Source: Schistosoma haematobium (lineage: Eukaryota > Platyhelminthes > Trematoda > Strigeidida > Schistosomatidae). From it: 64,000 nucleotides of DNA. The DNA lies in assembly GCF_000699445.3 (NCBI RefSeq), contig NC_067198.1, positions 3,477,301 to 3,541,300 of the forward strand, written 5' to 3'. Positions 37,701-52,700 of the stretch are shown in pieces. Made by a program: the position numbers and the translations under genes. Position 1 is the first letter of the stretch; every line of letters starts with the position of its first letter. The notes under the pieces were generated by a model. The model was not told where the DNA came from. It did no database searches and saw only the letters and a list, made by a program, of their open reading frames with translations.

Positions 37701-40700
37701 CAACACTATGTAATTAAATTATTTTCACAAAAATGTTAATAATTGATATACTCAGTTAGAATTGTGTAATTTACCTTGATGTAGGTGAACATATTCAATT
37801 TTTTTCATTGATACTGTGAGAATTCCCAATTGGAAACCACTGAAAAATCAATTTAAAAATAGATCTATTCATATCCAAATATACGCGATACGTGAATTAT
37901 ACTACTTTTAATTGAGATCATGAACCGATTGATGTTGGATCACCATTGAAAACCTGGAAGCATCAGACAGCCGTTTCGTCCTATTGTAGGACTCCTCAAC
38001 AGTGCTCATCCACGATCCCGCTCGCAAAATTCAAAACCAGAGCCTTCAGTCTAGAACGTGAATGCTTAACCTCTAGACCACTGAGACGGCATCCAACAGT
38101 GGTTTAACGGTGGTGGTCTAACATTAATCGGTCAATAATCTCAATCAAAAACTTAATAATCTCAACAACTCTATATTGATAAAACACTTATCTTAGTAAT
38201 TTTATACTTTAGGAATAATTATTTATTTTTTCTTTTAACTGACTACCCATGACCTTATCACCGACACACAGACACATAGTTTACTCATTAAAGCTTAAAT
38301 GTATCTAATAGTGAAATCCAGGATGACCGTTTCATTCTATTTAAGACTCAACAACCAATATTTTCTGGATCTCAGAGTTGGTATGTCAACGCATTATCTA
38401 CTTAGCTGCGATTAGTATATTCTATCTATTCTATGTAAAATTGTACCATGACTGTCATATTAAGACAACTCTTGTAAATTACATTAAGGATGTAATACTG
38501 CCTAAAACGTTTGACCAACAACACACAGTAATTACGAAAGTACAATTTTCATCAGTATTCCAATTGCCTATGACAAAGAAAAATGTATGAATAATTACAG
38601 AACGTTTTGATTTAATCTTGGAAACCAACCATGAAGGATGGGAATTTCGAAGTGTTAGATTCGACTACACAATGATACGTTTTTAAAGTTACATTTTTGA
38701 GATGGTTTAAGTTGAACGTTCAGGGAAATAATGAATATCTTACATAAACGATTGATAGTTTACATCAAGGCTCTATCCTTAACTTGATTGTCGTTACGAA
38801 CTCCTGAAGCTTTCCAAAGTATCTGTCAAATACTTATTAGTGTTTATACTTTGTTTATATAAAGTCAGTCCATATGAATAATTTTGAAAATCATATTTAT
38901 ATGAATTCACTTGATAGTGTTGTTTACTTATATCTTCCTATTGTTATTTAGGATTGTAATTGATCAGTCTCTCTCCCTCTCTCTGATTGGTATATGTGCA
39001 TCTTGTGAGGATTGCCTCGATATACCTTTAAGTCACAAGCTTTATAAGCAAAGGTAGATAATGGCTAACGGTGGAAACGAAGACACGTGTTTTGTCCTAT
39101 TTGGGACTCGTCAACTGGATGTGGCTGCATCCCAGATTTGATGTTCACTCTGGGACTCGAACCCAGCACCGTTCGCTTCAAACGTCATCGTGTTATCTAC
39201 TCACCTACTGAGTTTTGAATGAGTGAATGATTGCTTTAAGTCACAAGTTTTTAAATCAAAGATAGGACGAAACATACATCCTGGATTCTACTCCTAGCTA
39301 AAATTCATCATCTATACATATGTTTCCGAAAGTAAAAATGAACTAATCACTTACTAATCAATTCTTTTATTGTTCTTGACTGATTGTGAACTTTGTGAAG
39401 TGATACATTTGTCTAGAACTTTAAGATTATTCCATTCATATATTGAATCATTGAACATCTTTTGATCAACATTATATTGATTATCACCATTGTTATGACT
39501 ATGATCAAATTTACCATAGGATGCTTGTAATAATAAATTATTCGATGTCCATTTAAGTAATAAATCATTTGTAGAACTGATTAATTCAAAATAACCAAGA
39601 GAATTTTGATCATCACCTAACTGGAAAAGATAAAGAAATGTTACAAGGGTATATTTAATTACTTAATTACTTCGTGTTAAGATATAGATAGTAGTTATTG
39701 GTCAGTAGAAATCCTTATGATAAGTTTTCCTAATTGAATGATAGATTCGGTTTCTGAGCTTTTCTAGTAACCTCCCACCTTAGACTAGATCTATACAGCA
39801 ACTTGAACATGAATGGAAAGGCACAAAATATGAAAGAAACACTTTACTCCAAAAGTTCATTTATGTACAGAAAATCTAGGGTTTTTATAGTATTTTAGAT
39901 GTCCTTAGGTTTCCCGAAAATTCTGGAATGTTACTGAACATAGTAGCAGTATGAGTAATCATCCAGTCAGAAACTCAACATGTGACTTTTCATTTTTTAG
40001 ATGTTTCTGGCTAAACTTCTATTGAATGCTGGTTGGATAAGATGATTCTCAGTGTTTTCAGAGCCTTTCATGGAGTTTTTCAAGGAGTTTTCTAGATCTT
40101 CCCACCATCTTTTGTTAGCGTAATTTCACTTGACATAAATTTTTATACTTGATTGGTTAACTTATAAGGCTGTAAAAAATTATTCTCCTGATATATTAAC
40201 AACTATTATGATGTAGTCTTTTTTGTTAAGATGTTATATGTCATGACTATTGACTCAGAGAAACTAGTTTTAGCATAAATGAAAGAAAAGTTGAACAAAT
40301 CTTTCCATTGTATTACTTAATCAAGTGATAATACGTTTGGTATTGTTTGTTTGAATCTTTCCATTGATGTTCACGTCTGCAATTGATCAGTCTCACGTTG
40401 GCATATGTGCGTCTTGTGCGAACTGTTTTGATATTGACTTAAGTCACAAGCTTTATATATTTACGGACACATCGCTTCAGCTATGAAAATAGCACAGTCT
40501 CTACAAAATCCTTATACTGATAATAATTATGTTCACATTAGTGATTAGCTTCAAGAAAAAATTTCCTTGAGTTCTAGTGAGAAGCTGTGATCAGTGGAGT
40601 TCAACCGTATTTGTTGTGAGGCGGTTAATTACAGAAGACAATGGAATATGGTCGCGCAATATCGTGGATTGATTAAAGTTACATATTAACACTTTTCGAT

Positions 40701-43700
40701 ACCGGCTCAGTGGTCTAGTGGTTAAATGTTCACATGTAATACCGAAGGTCCCAGGTTAGAATCCCACGTAGTTGATTGTTAAAACAAACAAAGAAGCAAA
40801 TAACTTGTTGATATATCTAGATGACAGGAAACAGGTAGCCCAGATATTCAAGCATACCGGTTTATCATCTTATCAGTTCGTTATACATAAACATCTAAAT
40901 AACCTATTGTTCTAATTAGTTATCCAGTTAAAGTATTAGGTTACTTAATACAATTAGTTAATATTGAATTTATACCTAATTACTGCATTTTACTATGTGA
41001 AATTATGAAAGATATATCAGTGAATAAAAATATAGTCGAATTCACGAGTCAATCTAATCTACACTACTATTATAAACCTTAAAGTAGTGAATGACCGTTT
41101 CATCCTAGAATGGAAATACTGAGCAATGTGCATCCACGTGGAATTCTAACCTGGGACCTTCGGTATTACATGTGAACATTTAACCACTAGACCACTGAGC
41201 CGGTATCGAAAAGTGTTAATATGTAACTTTAATCAATCCACGATATTGCGCGACCATATTCCATTGTCTTCTGTAATTAACCGCCTCACAACAAATACGG
41301 TTGAACTCCACTGATCACAGCTTCTCACTAGAACTCAAGGAAATTTTTTCTTGAAGCTAATCACTAATGTGAACATAATTATTATCAGTATAGGGATTTG
41401 GCAATATACATGGAAAAGAATATACGTTAATGAGATGTCGATTCTTGAACTGCTAATATCTAACCGACGATCACTCAATATGTTATCGTCAATATCGATC
41501 AAGAAATAAGAAACGAAAACTCGTTCAAATACTTTGTGTTAAGAATTCCATATTGCACCAAAAAGGTTGTATTGAATAAAGCTGTATAGTAGTTTATTCT
41601 TTTTGTACTCTTCATTCTTCCTAACTGTTATAAGACAACACTGTTTCTTTCACAATTGATTAATCACTGATTGGCAATCAATGTCGTGTTCATCAGGTCC
41701 TTCTTAATGTAAATCAAATCCTATCGACCATGTCGCAATGTGCCTAATAGTCTAGGTGACTCAATATTGCGTGCAATATGTTGAGATAAGATGGTGGTTG
41801 GAGGTAATTAACAGGAAATCCTAAACCTAGATTTCGTGCTATTTGGCACTTGTCAACAAAGTATACCTGTAATCTTAAAAGAATTGATGCTGACGAATGC
41901 CAAATAGCAAAAATCCGGGTCCAGGTTTGCCTGTGGATTACCTCCAACCACTATCTTATCCAAAATAGTTTCTTTCTTTAACTCAGGAAGTTTTAATTAG
42001 TCAACAAAAGTTTCACTTCTAAGTCAATGGAAAAAAAGAAATCTTGAAAAGCTTTTGAACGTCTAACTTTATACGTTCATGTATATTTTACAATTGAAGA
42101 GTTATTTAACTCTTTCACACATAACTCGAGAAGTATTCAATCAACATTCAGATTATTGGTGTTGTTCCGTACTACACTTATATGTTCACTCTAATAACTA
42201 AATGATTTAAATAGAAAAACTATCTGACATGTTTATTGGTGAATAGTTTAGCTTTCCGTAGTTGTTACCATAAATTATAATATTGAACGTATAAAACAAT
42301 AAAAATGATAATTATAATCAGAAAGAGTCAATTGAAGATAAACCACCAATAAAAAAAACCTAGAAGCACTTGATGGTCATTTCATCCCAGTATGGGACTC
42401 GTCAGCAGTGCATATCCATGATCTCGCCTCGCGAGATTCAAACCTAGGACTTATCAGTCTCTCACCCAAACGCCTAACCTCTAAACCATTGTGCTGGCCT
42501 GCATCCAATTGTGATCTAACTTCAATTGATTCATTAATTCAACTATTATAATAATAATTAATAGATATTTAATAATTGAATTCATAAGTCAATGAAAGCT
42601 AGACCACCAATAAAAAATCTAGAAGCACTAGATGGCCATTTCATTCTTGTATTGGACTTCTCATCAGTGCACATCCACGATCCCGATTCTCAAGATTTGA
42701 ACCTAGGACTTATCAGTTTCTCACGCGAACGCTTAACCTCTACACCACTGACCTAGCCGACATCCAACGGTGTTAATATCTAACTTCAACTAATCCATCA
42801 AATCGATCGATAGTTAGATTACATAATATTAATGTTGGTTTCATTGATATTCATGTATATACATATATATAGTCAATATAAAATGCATATTACCATAACA
42901 TTATTCTTTCCATAGAGTAATGTACTTCTTCTTGTTTGATATAAACTATCTATATTATTATTATTATTATTAGTAGTAGTAGTATCTGTAATTGATGAGT
43001 CTGATAATGTAGAAGAATTTCTAATTTTTTTGAATGTTTTATCAATTTTTTTATTTTTATTATCATCATCAATAGTTACCATGTGAACTATCTGTAAATT
43101 GAAAAAAAAAAAGAAAATTTTAATTTTATAGGAAAATGTTACACAACTTCAGTTAAATAGTAAGTAAATGTTTAAAATGAAGAATTTAGGTCCCGATAAG
43201 TATAATGAATGGTAACGTTGAGGATCCATTTATGAACGAATATTATACGTATACGGTTTAGTGTGTAATTATTAAATAATTAAACTATTCATATTCATTT
43301 TCCTTGTATGATGAGTTTTATTTTGACCTATGAACTATTATTGTACAATTTACCATTCTTGAGTTATACCCAGTCTATTAATTACTATCTCCCACATTCA
43401 CAGTCACATTTGGCTAATTCTTGTGCAAATGTTGTATCCTAATTTATGGTATGATATGGCCTGTTTGGTTGGTATATAAACCAAGTATGTTTGAAATAGA
43501 ATGATTCATATCGCAGAGTCTGAGATTGGTGTTCTGGACTCAACAGGCAGAGGTAGGCATGAAACAGGACCAATAAGGACTCTAGGCTGTTCGTACGTCT
43601 TTTATACGTTACTGGTCCGATCGATAATTCACTGTTCTTTAATTGGTGGTATCATTACGTTATACATTAAAAGGGCACATAGACCACAAGTTATGACAGT

Positions 43701-46700
43701 TAACAAATTGATATACAGTATTTAGTGGCTCTATATCTAACTCTAATTGGATTGTATTATTGATTGTTATCGAAATACACAGATTGGCTATTCTCACATA
43801 TTGAGATGGTGGAGAACATTTGTAACTCAGGTCGATGATTTTGATGGAGTTTCGTTCTTTGAGCTGGATGGTTTGGTCGTAGAGCTTTCATCGTTCTTAT
43901 GAACGACATGGTCAGTAGGAAAAACGTCAAGTAGAAGTGAAGTGTACGAATTTCTCCACATGTTCACAGCTTGTCTTGTAAACGCGGTTCTTGTTGACCT
44001 TAAACTCGTCATTGTTTAGTTCTTTTTTGGTTGTATAACCCATTGGTTTGATTTTTGTTCTTATGTTTGTGCATAACTTTGCTGATTTGTTGATCAATTG
44101 GATCGATTTCAATGTGCTTGTTTACTGACTTGAGTGACAAGCTTCTAAAAGTTCTCTGGTGTTTTTGGAATTGCTTCTATCCAAAATCTTCAGATTTTTC
44201 CAGTCGAATGTGTATCTGCAATTATCCGCGTGCATTGATATAAGTGAGAACATGTCATGGCGTTTGACTACTAATTGATATTCATTCAGGCGAAGATGAA
44301 GAGGGCTCCCGCTTCATACAAAGCGCACCAATCAACATCTAGGTGTACAGGACAAGCTGTGAACCACTTGTAGGGGAATTCGAACACTTCATTTCTACTT
44401 AAAACTTGTGCTGATGATGCCATTCGAAAGAACGATGAGAGCTCCACGACCAAACCATCCAGCTCTAAGAACAAAACTCTATCAAAATTCTCATATATAA
44501 TTTTAGACTTAAATCTCGTTAGTGCATAACGGAGTTAAAGTAGTCAAACACGAGAATGAAATTTTGAATACGTTTATTGCGTACAATCATTGATCCAGTC
44601 AGACAGTCGGGGAGACGAGGAGAAAGAAACGAATAGGAGAGAGAGTGGAGCGAAACGGCATGACATGCAGTGGAGAAGGCATATGAACCTATTCAATTTA
44701 ACCAAACATTAATCGATACTTATAATCAGACAAAAGTAGGTTATGGATACGTGATGAATAGGATAAGATCTGTACACACATACGCTCATATAAAAACAGC
44801 GAATAATTGACAAGGTGTTGGGACGGCTTCCGAGAATTATGACGGAGCCACCAGAGGCCGTAAAGGAGCCTAACGGTTTCGATTCAATCAGAACGTGATA
44901 TAGCTTTCCTGAACATCAACGTGGCATACAACGATTGGACATTAGCATAACATCCCTTTTGCGAGTTGACTGAATTATAACGTTGATGCAAACAAACGCT
45001 AATATCTTTAAATATACATGATTTTCTGTACATTTTGATTCATAACCAATAAACATTTCTCCAGCCTTCTTCTATTTTCTGATTTGCGACTATAGGGTTC
45101 TATACGTTCTAGTATCGCAGTTTTACACCGTGTTTTGCGTTAATCAAATAACGAACATAACACAAGATCAAAATGTGACTAAAGAATAGTGATTAAATTG
45201 ACCTGTTCGGAATCTAGAATAAGCTATGTGGACTTAACATAGCAACCGATACTACAAGATGATTATCTGAAACTAGTTTCATAAAAGGAAATCGAGAAAT
45301 ATATTTCTGTATTTCTCTTATAAGATAAGATTTAAAGGTCAACTTTGTACTATTATTTACTACAATCGTAAGCAAAGTAATATGTGATGTGTGCTACTTA
45401 TGTCAACAGTAGTATGTAACATCAACCGAAAATGGAATACCTGGCAGCAGAAGGTTGAGAAAATCGAAGAGATGAGAACGAGAACAGAGAGTGACTGATA
45501 TAGAAACGAAAGAACAACAAAGACTGACAGATATTTTTCAAATGAATTAATTGCTGTACGGTTCTCAGATTTTACCAAGATATTCTGTAATATCTCCACT
45601 CGCATTCTCGTTGATTACAATATGTATAAGTGCGACTAAAATGTCATTCAAAGTGAATGATTTCCACTTAATAAATGATTCAACGTATATACATATATCA
45701 GGTTAATAATTTCAGACTACAAATTAATATGATACAGCTCAGTAAATCCGAGGATTGGCAAAGCAAGGACAGCATTCCTACAGTTAAAGAACATATGGAA
45801 CTCAGAACAACTGTCTGTCAACCAATATCAAAATCTGAACCTTTAATGCGAATGTCAAAACATTTATACTGTACGGAGCTGAAACTTGGAGAAATAATAT
45901 AATCATCATCAAAAAAGTACAAGTATTTTCAATGGTTGAAATCATGAGTCCATTGAAGCTAGACCACCAATGGAAAACCTGGAAGCACTGGACGGCCGTT
46001 TCGTCCTATTGTGGGATTCCTCAGCAGTGGGCATTCATGATATCGCCTCGTGAGATTCGAACGTAGGACCTATCAGTCTCACACGCGAGATAGGTCCCCA
46101 TGATCTCAACCATCGAAATTACTATCACAGACACAAAAACCTTTCTGGTACGAGTATTTATAAGTAGTTGTCTACGCAAGATACTCACTATCCATTTGTC
46201 AGATACCATTATCAACAATCTACTGTTGGAGAGAACAAACCAGCTTCCAGCTGAAAAGAAAATTAATAAAAGACGATGAAACTGAATAGCATACATTGTG
46301 GAAATCATCGAACTGTATCACAAAGCAAACGCTAACTTGAAATCCTGAAAGCAAACGGCAAAGTGAAAGGCCAAAGAACACACTTCGTTGAGAATTAGGA
46401 GTAGACATGAAAAGAATGAATAACAACTGGAAAGAATTGAAAAGGCTTTCCTAAGACAGTGTTGGATAAAAGAGTGCTGGTTAGTAACCTATACTCTTCC
46501 ACGAAGTGTAATATGTGTAAATAAGTAAGTAAATGTATAAACTGATATAATTAGAAGTTTATTTTAGAAATAAATACTTACGGGTGAAGCTTTTAATGGA
46601 ATATAACCATTTTTATTTTGATTTGTAATTGAAGTGAATCTTTGCCTTTCAATTAATTCATTTGCATGTAAATTTAACCAATATGAATCTTCATGAATAC

Positions 46701-49700
46701 CTGATGTATAATTAATTGCACATGGACCTCCTAAATAAATAAAAGTAATCAGATATTTGTGAAGTATTCATTAATAATTATTACAATAGTACATTATCTA
46801 CATTCAGATACTAATTTACTTTCATTACACTTGTTGTACAGTAGGTAATATATCCTAGTCAAGATTAAATTGCAGGTAACCTCTGTGAATTATTAATGGA
46901 TGAATATTAGATATAGATTCCTATTATCAGAATGGGTTTTGTGGAGATTTTTAGAAATTTCACTGATTGAAATCACGAGTCAATTGAATCTCGCAGGATG
47001 CGGGATCTTGGATGCGCACTTCTGAAGAGTCGCATACTAGGACGAAACGGCCATCCAGTGCTTCCAGGTTTTCCATGGTGGTCTTGCTTCAATTGACTCA
47101 TGATTTCAATCAGTGATATATTCCTATTGTATAATCGTTTAGTAACTAGACTGTCTATATCCATATTCCTCTTGTTATAGGCTTCATTTCGATCTATACA
47201 CTCTTATTATATGATTTATTATTCTTAATTTATGTTCATTTTATTTATCACAGTCTCCCACGTTCAAAGTCACGTTTCGGCCAAATCTTGTACAAATGTT
47301 ATTTTCTGTATGATGGTTTGATGCAGTCTGTTTGACTGGTATATAAACCAAGTATGTTTGAAATAAATGCTTCGTACAATCGGAAAAGATATTGATGTCC
47401 TGAACTCAACTGGAACAGTTAGTCAGAGAAAAAAGATCAATAAGGAGTCCAGGATGCCCATACTGGTCGAATACAGTACGAAGATTGAATAAGTCGTATT
47501 TCGGTTGGTGAATAAATCATGTGATAACTAGCCAGGCTTGAAGACACAACAACTTTATAATACACAAGTGATTTTGTCTTCGGCATTAGTAACTTTTTCC
47601 AGAAAACTGACTAGATAATGGCAAGGTATAAATTACATGAGATGCAAAATATCATACAGAAATGTTGAACTCTGTCAACATTTATGTAATAGAAATTGTT
47701 TTAACGATTTGATGCAACGGATTTACGATAATGAATAGAACGCTAATGGATATATGAATGCAATGACATTGTGTGTCCAAGTGATGGCAATTCACAAAAC
47801 CTTCTTATCGACCAAAACACTTGAATGATTCAGAATCACAGACATGACCGTTAACCGGCTGAATAGGTGGTTCCTTGCCCTCACGTTCAGTCACTTTTCG
47901 GCTTGATCTTATATAAATTTTATTTCCTATTTGATGGTTTGATGTAGTCTATTTGACTGGTATATAAATCAAGTATATTTGAAATAAATGATTCGCATAT
48001 TGGAAGCTGTTAGTGGTGTTCTGAACTTAACTAGAAGGGCAAGTCAGGGAAAAAGACCAATAAGAAGGTTAGGCTACTCATACCAGAGTTTCGTTTGACA
48101 GTCTGGTCCGAGCTTTTTCAAGAAAATATTTCCATGCCAGGCGAAAATTCAGATTTTTTCGCTGAGATTTTACAAATACATTCTTCCACTTTAATGTCTC
48201 ACATCAACTCGGCGCCCAAATACTGTGAAACTGTTCAATCAAATTTAGATGAAAGTTCTTATTCATTGACAAAGTGTTTGCAATCGATTGATCACTGGAT
48301 GGTGATCAATGTCATATGTGTCAGGTCCTTCTTAGTGCAGATCAAATCTTATCGACCATGTTGCGATGTGGTCAATAGTCTAGATGACTCGACATTATGT
48401 CACTATGTTGAGATAAGATTGTGGTGGTCACCACTCAGTGATTAATTGATTTTAAATACATCTCAGTCCTACAGGAAGTCAATCGTTGCCCAGATATCCC
48501 AATGATAACTTTTCTGACTGTGAAGTTAGGTGACATGAGATCGAATCCATCAGGTAGCATCAGTTCATTCAAGATTACAGATACACCTTGCTGACGAGTG
48601 CCAAGTAGTACGAAACCTAGGTCCAGGGTTTCTTGTCGACTACCTCCAACCACTATCTTAATAGCAACGTGTATTATGAAAGATAACGGCAAATATTATC
48701 TCACTATACATTCAACTATGCTTTGATTATCATTTGTAGTTACAAACAGTGAAATTGTCAAATCTGTAGAAGAATAATTGATGAGTTTTTGCTACTAATT
48801 TTATTTCACTCTTCCTGAAATTGTTTCATGAAGTACAAAACGATTAACTCATTGCAATTAACGCCCTACTCAAAATATGAGGCCATCGTTTCAGTAGTAT
48901 TGAAATTATTTTCCTCTATATAATAATTTCTTATGCCTAGTTATATATGTTAATCTATCAAGAAGCTGATTATTTAAAAGTTCAAATAAAAGCTTTACAC
49001 TAGTAGACATAGTTTCTTCCTGGACTACAATTTGTATATATTGAAAGCATTTATATACGAATTTATACATCAAACCGGAATCAGGAAATCGCAACAGTCA
49101 TCACACCTCTAACACTACCACTGATCCTCTGGTACACGATGGAATCCCTTAGTCGACTGCCAACATCCCTTCCATTTTCACCATCAGTTCTTCTTCTTTA
49201 ACTTTTCCCCATGCATTATCACTACTAATTATCCAAGTCTCGTGAAACCGCCCTTTAAACTACTTAATGGAGCTTTCAGTGTTCAGACCAACAGACTTCT
49301 CTAGATATCATACCGAAATCCTGTCACATCGATGTAGACTATCTCCAAGACATGTACACAGGATCCAGATGAGTCATTTACTTGACGTCATGTAGTTGAT
49401 ACAGAGAACCGGAGCGATTTACTCTCTACATATCTGGAGATTTGACTGCCAGCTCGCTGATGCAGATGTAACACCAAGCTCACAAGCCGTTATAGACTAG
49501 ATCCAAATAGACAGTAACTTCCGAGCTGTTTGACTAAGCGGGGAAGTAAGAATAAAAAATGCAGAGAAATGCTCATTTGATTTATGTGTGGGCTTAAAAT
49601 AACAATTGACACTATATTTATCTCAGGAACAACTAAATAATCAGTAATGTTTATCCCAAGGTGACTCGGCACGATATTCAGGCAGCTGGGAAAACAGCAC

Positions 49701-52700
49701 TGATATTCATGAATAACTGTAACCAAAAGTTTAAGAAAAGTCGATGGATTTCGACAGCATCTACTAAACTTATAGATGCTTGGAAGCTCTTCCTATTAGG
49801 CTACGTACACTTTGCGGATCAAAGGCATTTGAAACATAGTCTGAAAAAATATCTACAAAATGATCATGAGCAGAAATGCCCAACGAAAGCAAAAGAAATG
49901 GAAAGTGTGGAAGTGATAAGCAACAGAAGACAACTTTTCAGGCATATCGAGGAATCAGGTATCAAAACTTCGAAAGATAATAAGATTATTGTAGAAAAAC
50001 TGAAACGATGACACACTTTCAACCTAGGAAACTGATTTAGTTGGTATAAGACTCTGACGAACAGGTTAAATGCTTTTAGGTTACCCTTTGGTTTCCAAAT
50101 TTTACTAAGCAACCTAAATATAATAAAAATATGAGCTCCCTAATTCCCATGGTGGTAGAAAACTTCGTAGCTGATCTACATCGAGGAAGTGCTACAGGCT
50201 CTGATAAAAAATGCACGACGGATTTTCGATGTTAATGGCTCAGTTTTACCAGTCATGTCGACGGAGATATTCGCTTAAGTCTAGGAACTGAACGTAACCC
50301 TATTTCACTGGTCTTGATCGCTGATCAGCCCAGTCTATAAGAAAGAACAAAAATTATCTTATGATAAGCACGGAGGAATCGATTTCACTAATATGATGTC
50401 CTAAATAGTAACTGCATTGATCAAACATTGCCTTATTTGGGCTTATGAAAAGCAAACTCAGGAAAATCAGGTTGATTTCGGAAATGGATTTGGATTTAGA
50501 TACCTAATATTCACCCTTCGGCAGGTTTTAGAACACGGATATACTCACCGCTTCCCAACCATAGTTGTATTTCTCGGCTTTAAGGCAGAGTTAAGCAATG
50601 TCGTTCGACATGTTTTACGGCAATGTCTGTCATTGTAAGGTGCACCAGAGAAGTGCATTAACCTTAAAACAAGCTTTCTACTCGAACATCACAGGTCGAT
50701 TTAGAAACTATCTCTAACTGTCATTGGAATCGATCACTTCATGTAATGTTCATCAGGGTTATCTGCCTGGTTAATTTTTGTTTAAATTTAGCATAAACAT
50801 TATTTTGGAGATAACAATCTCACCGTCTGACATATCAGTAGTTGATCTCTAGTCAGGAGATTTTCTTTTTAATTTATAATACTCAGAGCCAGAGGTAGCC
50901 GAACCGAAACATGACATCTGTCCATGAAGACACTAACCATTGGGTTGGGACACGTAGGTAGGTTTAGACAACCTAGTTGAGATTCACATGATTATCATAA
51001 CCAACCAATAGAAACTCTAAATAAAATGCTCAAAATTGTTCACAATTTTGTATGGACATTCACTCTTTGTCTTTCCTAAGACCCTAAACTCTTCAGTATC
51101 TAAATATCTTTACTCATTCCATTAATTTATGTTTGCTGAAATGCTTAATATTTTTTTCTTTCACTGTTACTGTTACTACCTTTACTAACCTGAAATTTTT
51201 CTTGAGAATTTCATCGCACAGTTCCAAGGCGGTGTGGAAACTTGAACCAATGTAAATTAACACAAGGTTCTACTGTCTTCCTGACTTATTGAGTGATTGA
51301 CACACATAGAATATACTGAGAAAAGAGTCGCTTTAATTTATTATAATTTTTTTATGTAAACACATAAACATTGGTACAAAGGGGCACCGAATATATATTC
51401 TCCACACAAGTCACTTGATTTGTGTATGGGCTGTGATACTGCCTTGGTGCCTAAATCGAAACAGGTGGTTTCCTTATTGGGCCACTCCTTCAGCCTTTGA
51501 CCTAAAAATCTGGTCCACAAGGCAGTAGAGCATCGTAAGGAGATGCAGTCCCATGGTAGCCGGTGACCAATGATTGGTTCATATGTCATTTTTTTCCTTC
51601 AAGATACAGGAATCCATGTGCACCATTGCTTTGGAATTAGGGATTTTCAACTCACCTGGGTGGATCCTCCATGTCCATCAATCCAGTTAAAGCGCTGCAA
51701 ATTTGCTTTTTGTCCCCTTAATTTCCTAAACAAAACCGCCGCCGCAAAAATGCAATGAGTAGTACGTCCCTGGAAGTGGCTGTATACACGTGGCTATGTG
51801 AGAGCATTTCGAGAGGGAGAGCTGACTCTCCCTATCCTTGGTTTTACCAGGACGTTTGGAGACAGATTCATAATTTCAGTTTCGTATATCAAGATAAAAA
51901 AGTTCAAATTTCATAATTACCCCTTATAAATAAAACATTGAAAAAGACTTATTGAACTTACTAATCAAAGATAAGAATACATTCACATCACATTGATTAG
52001 CCACAATGCTATCAGAACTGTAAAATTCTCTACAATGGAAAAGAAATTCTGTATATATATACATAATGAATGAATAATATTTTATATAATATATCTTTAT
52101 TTAATAATTGAATTCATGAGTCAGTTGAAGCTAGACCACCATGGGAACCATGGAAGCACTGAATGGCCGTTTCATCCTAGTATGGGACTCCTCAGCAGTG
52201 CGTATCCATGATCCCATTACGCGGGATTCGAACCCAGGTCTTATCAATCTTTATTTCTAGTATGACATTTCAAATTAGAGATAGTAGTATAACTTGATGA
52301 ACAGAAATGAACTAAAGGACTAATTCATATCATTAGCTAAGGGGTATATATATATGGCCTTCCTTTTTTACTCGCATCTTTTTGCTCAAGTAGTCATCTG
52401 GGGGGTGGTTGTAGCGTGGAACGTTGTGTTTCAGTGTCAGATCTCGGACCCCATCCATCATAAGCATGCATATATGAATTGATATACGTGCATATAACAT
52501 TTACAATGTGATCAAGTGTATCAGTTTCTATAGGTGACTTACTGTATGTTGCGAAGTGACCGAGATTGATATTTTCTATTCATTGAGATGCTACGAATAT
52601 TATATCATTCTCAGTCGCTTGTTTATGTTCACATTGAGATTCAAGCCCAGTACACTTTGCTTCAAATAACGAACGCGTTTTTCACCCAGCATTAGAGTCC

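Larger units (their letters stand above)
45700..46530 (+). pseudogene. RTE-like LINE 3' fragment split by SINE B
   Basis: 45700-45930 and 46135-46530 are continuous RT C-terminal sequence ([18 protein letters not shown]; ...[14 protein letters not shown] text) ending GTAAGTAAAT, interrupted by the SINE at 45931-46134. Confidence 0.8.

Noticed and set aside
48095..48445. 116-codon plus frame
   Set aside because: Runs from LTR remnant into SINE C; no domain and not conserved in the other C copies.
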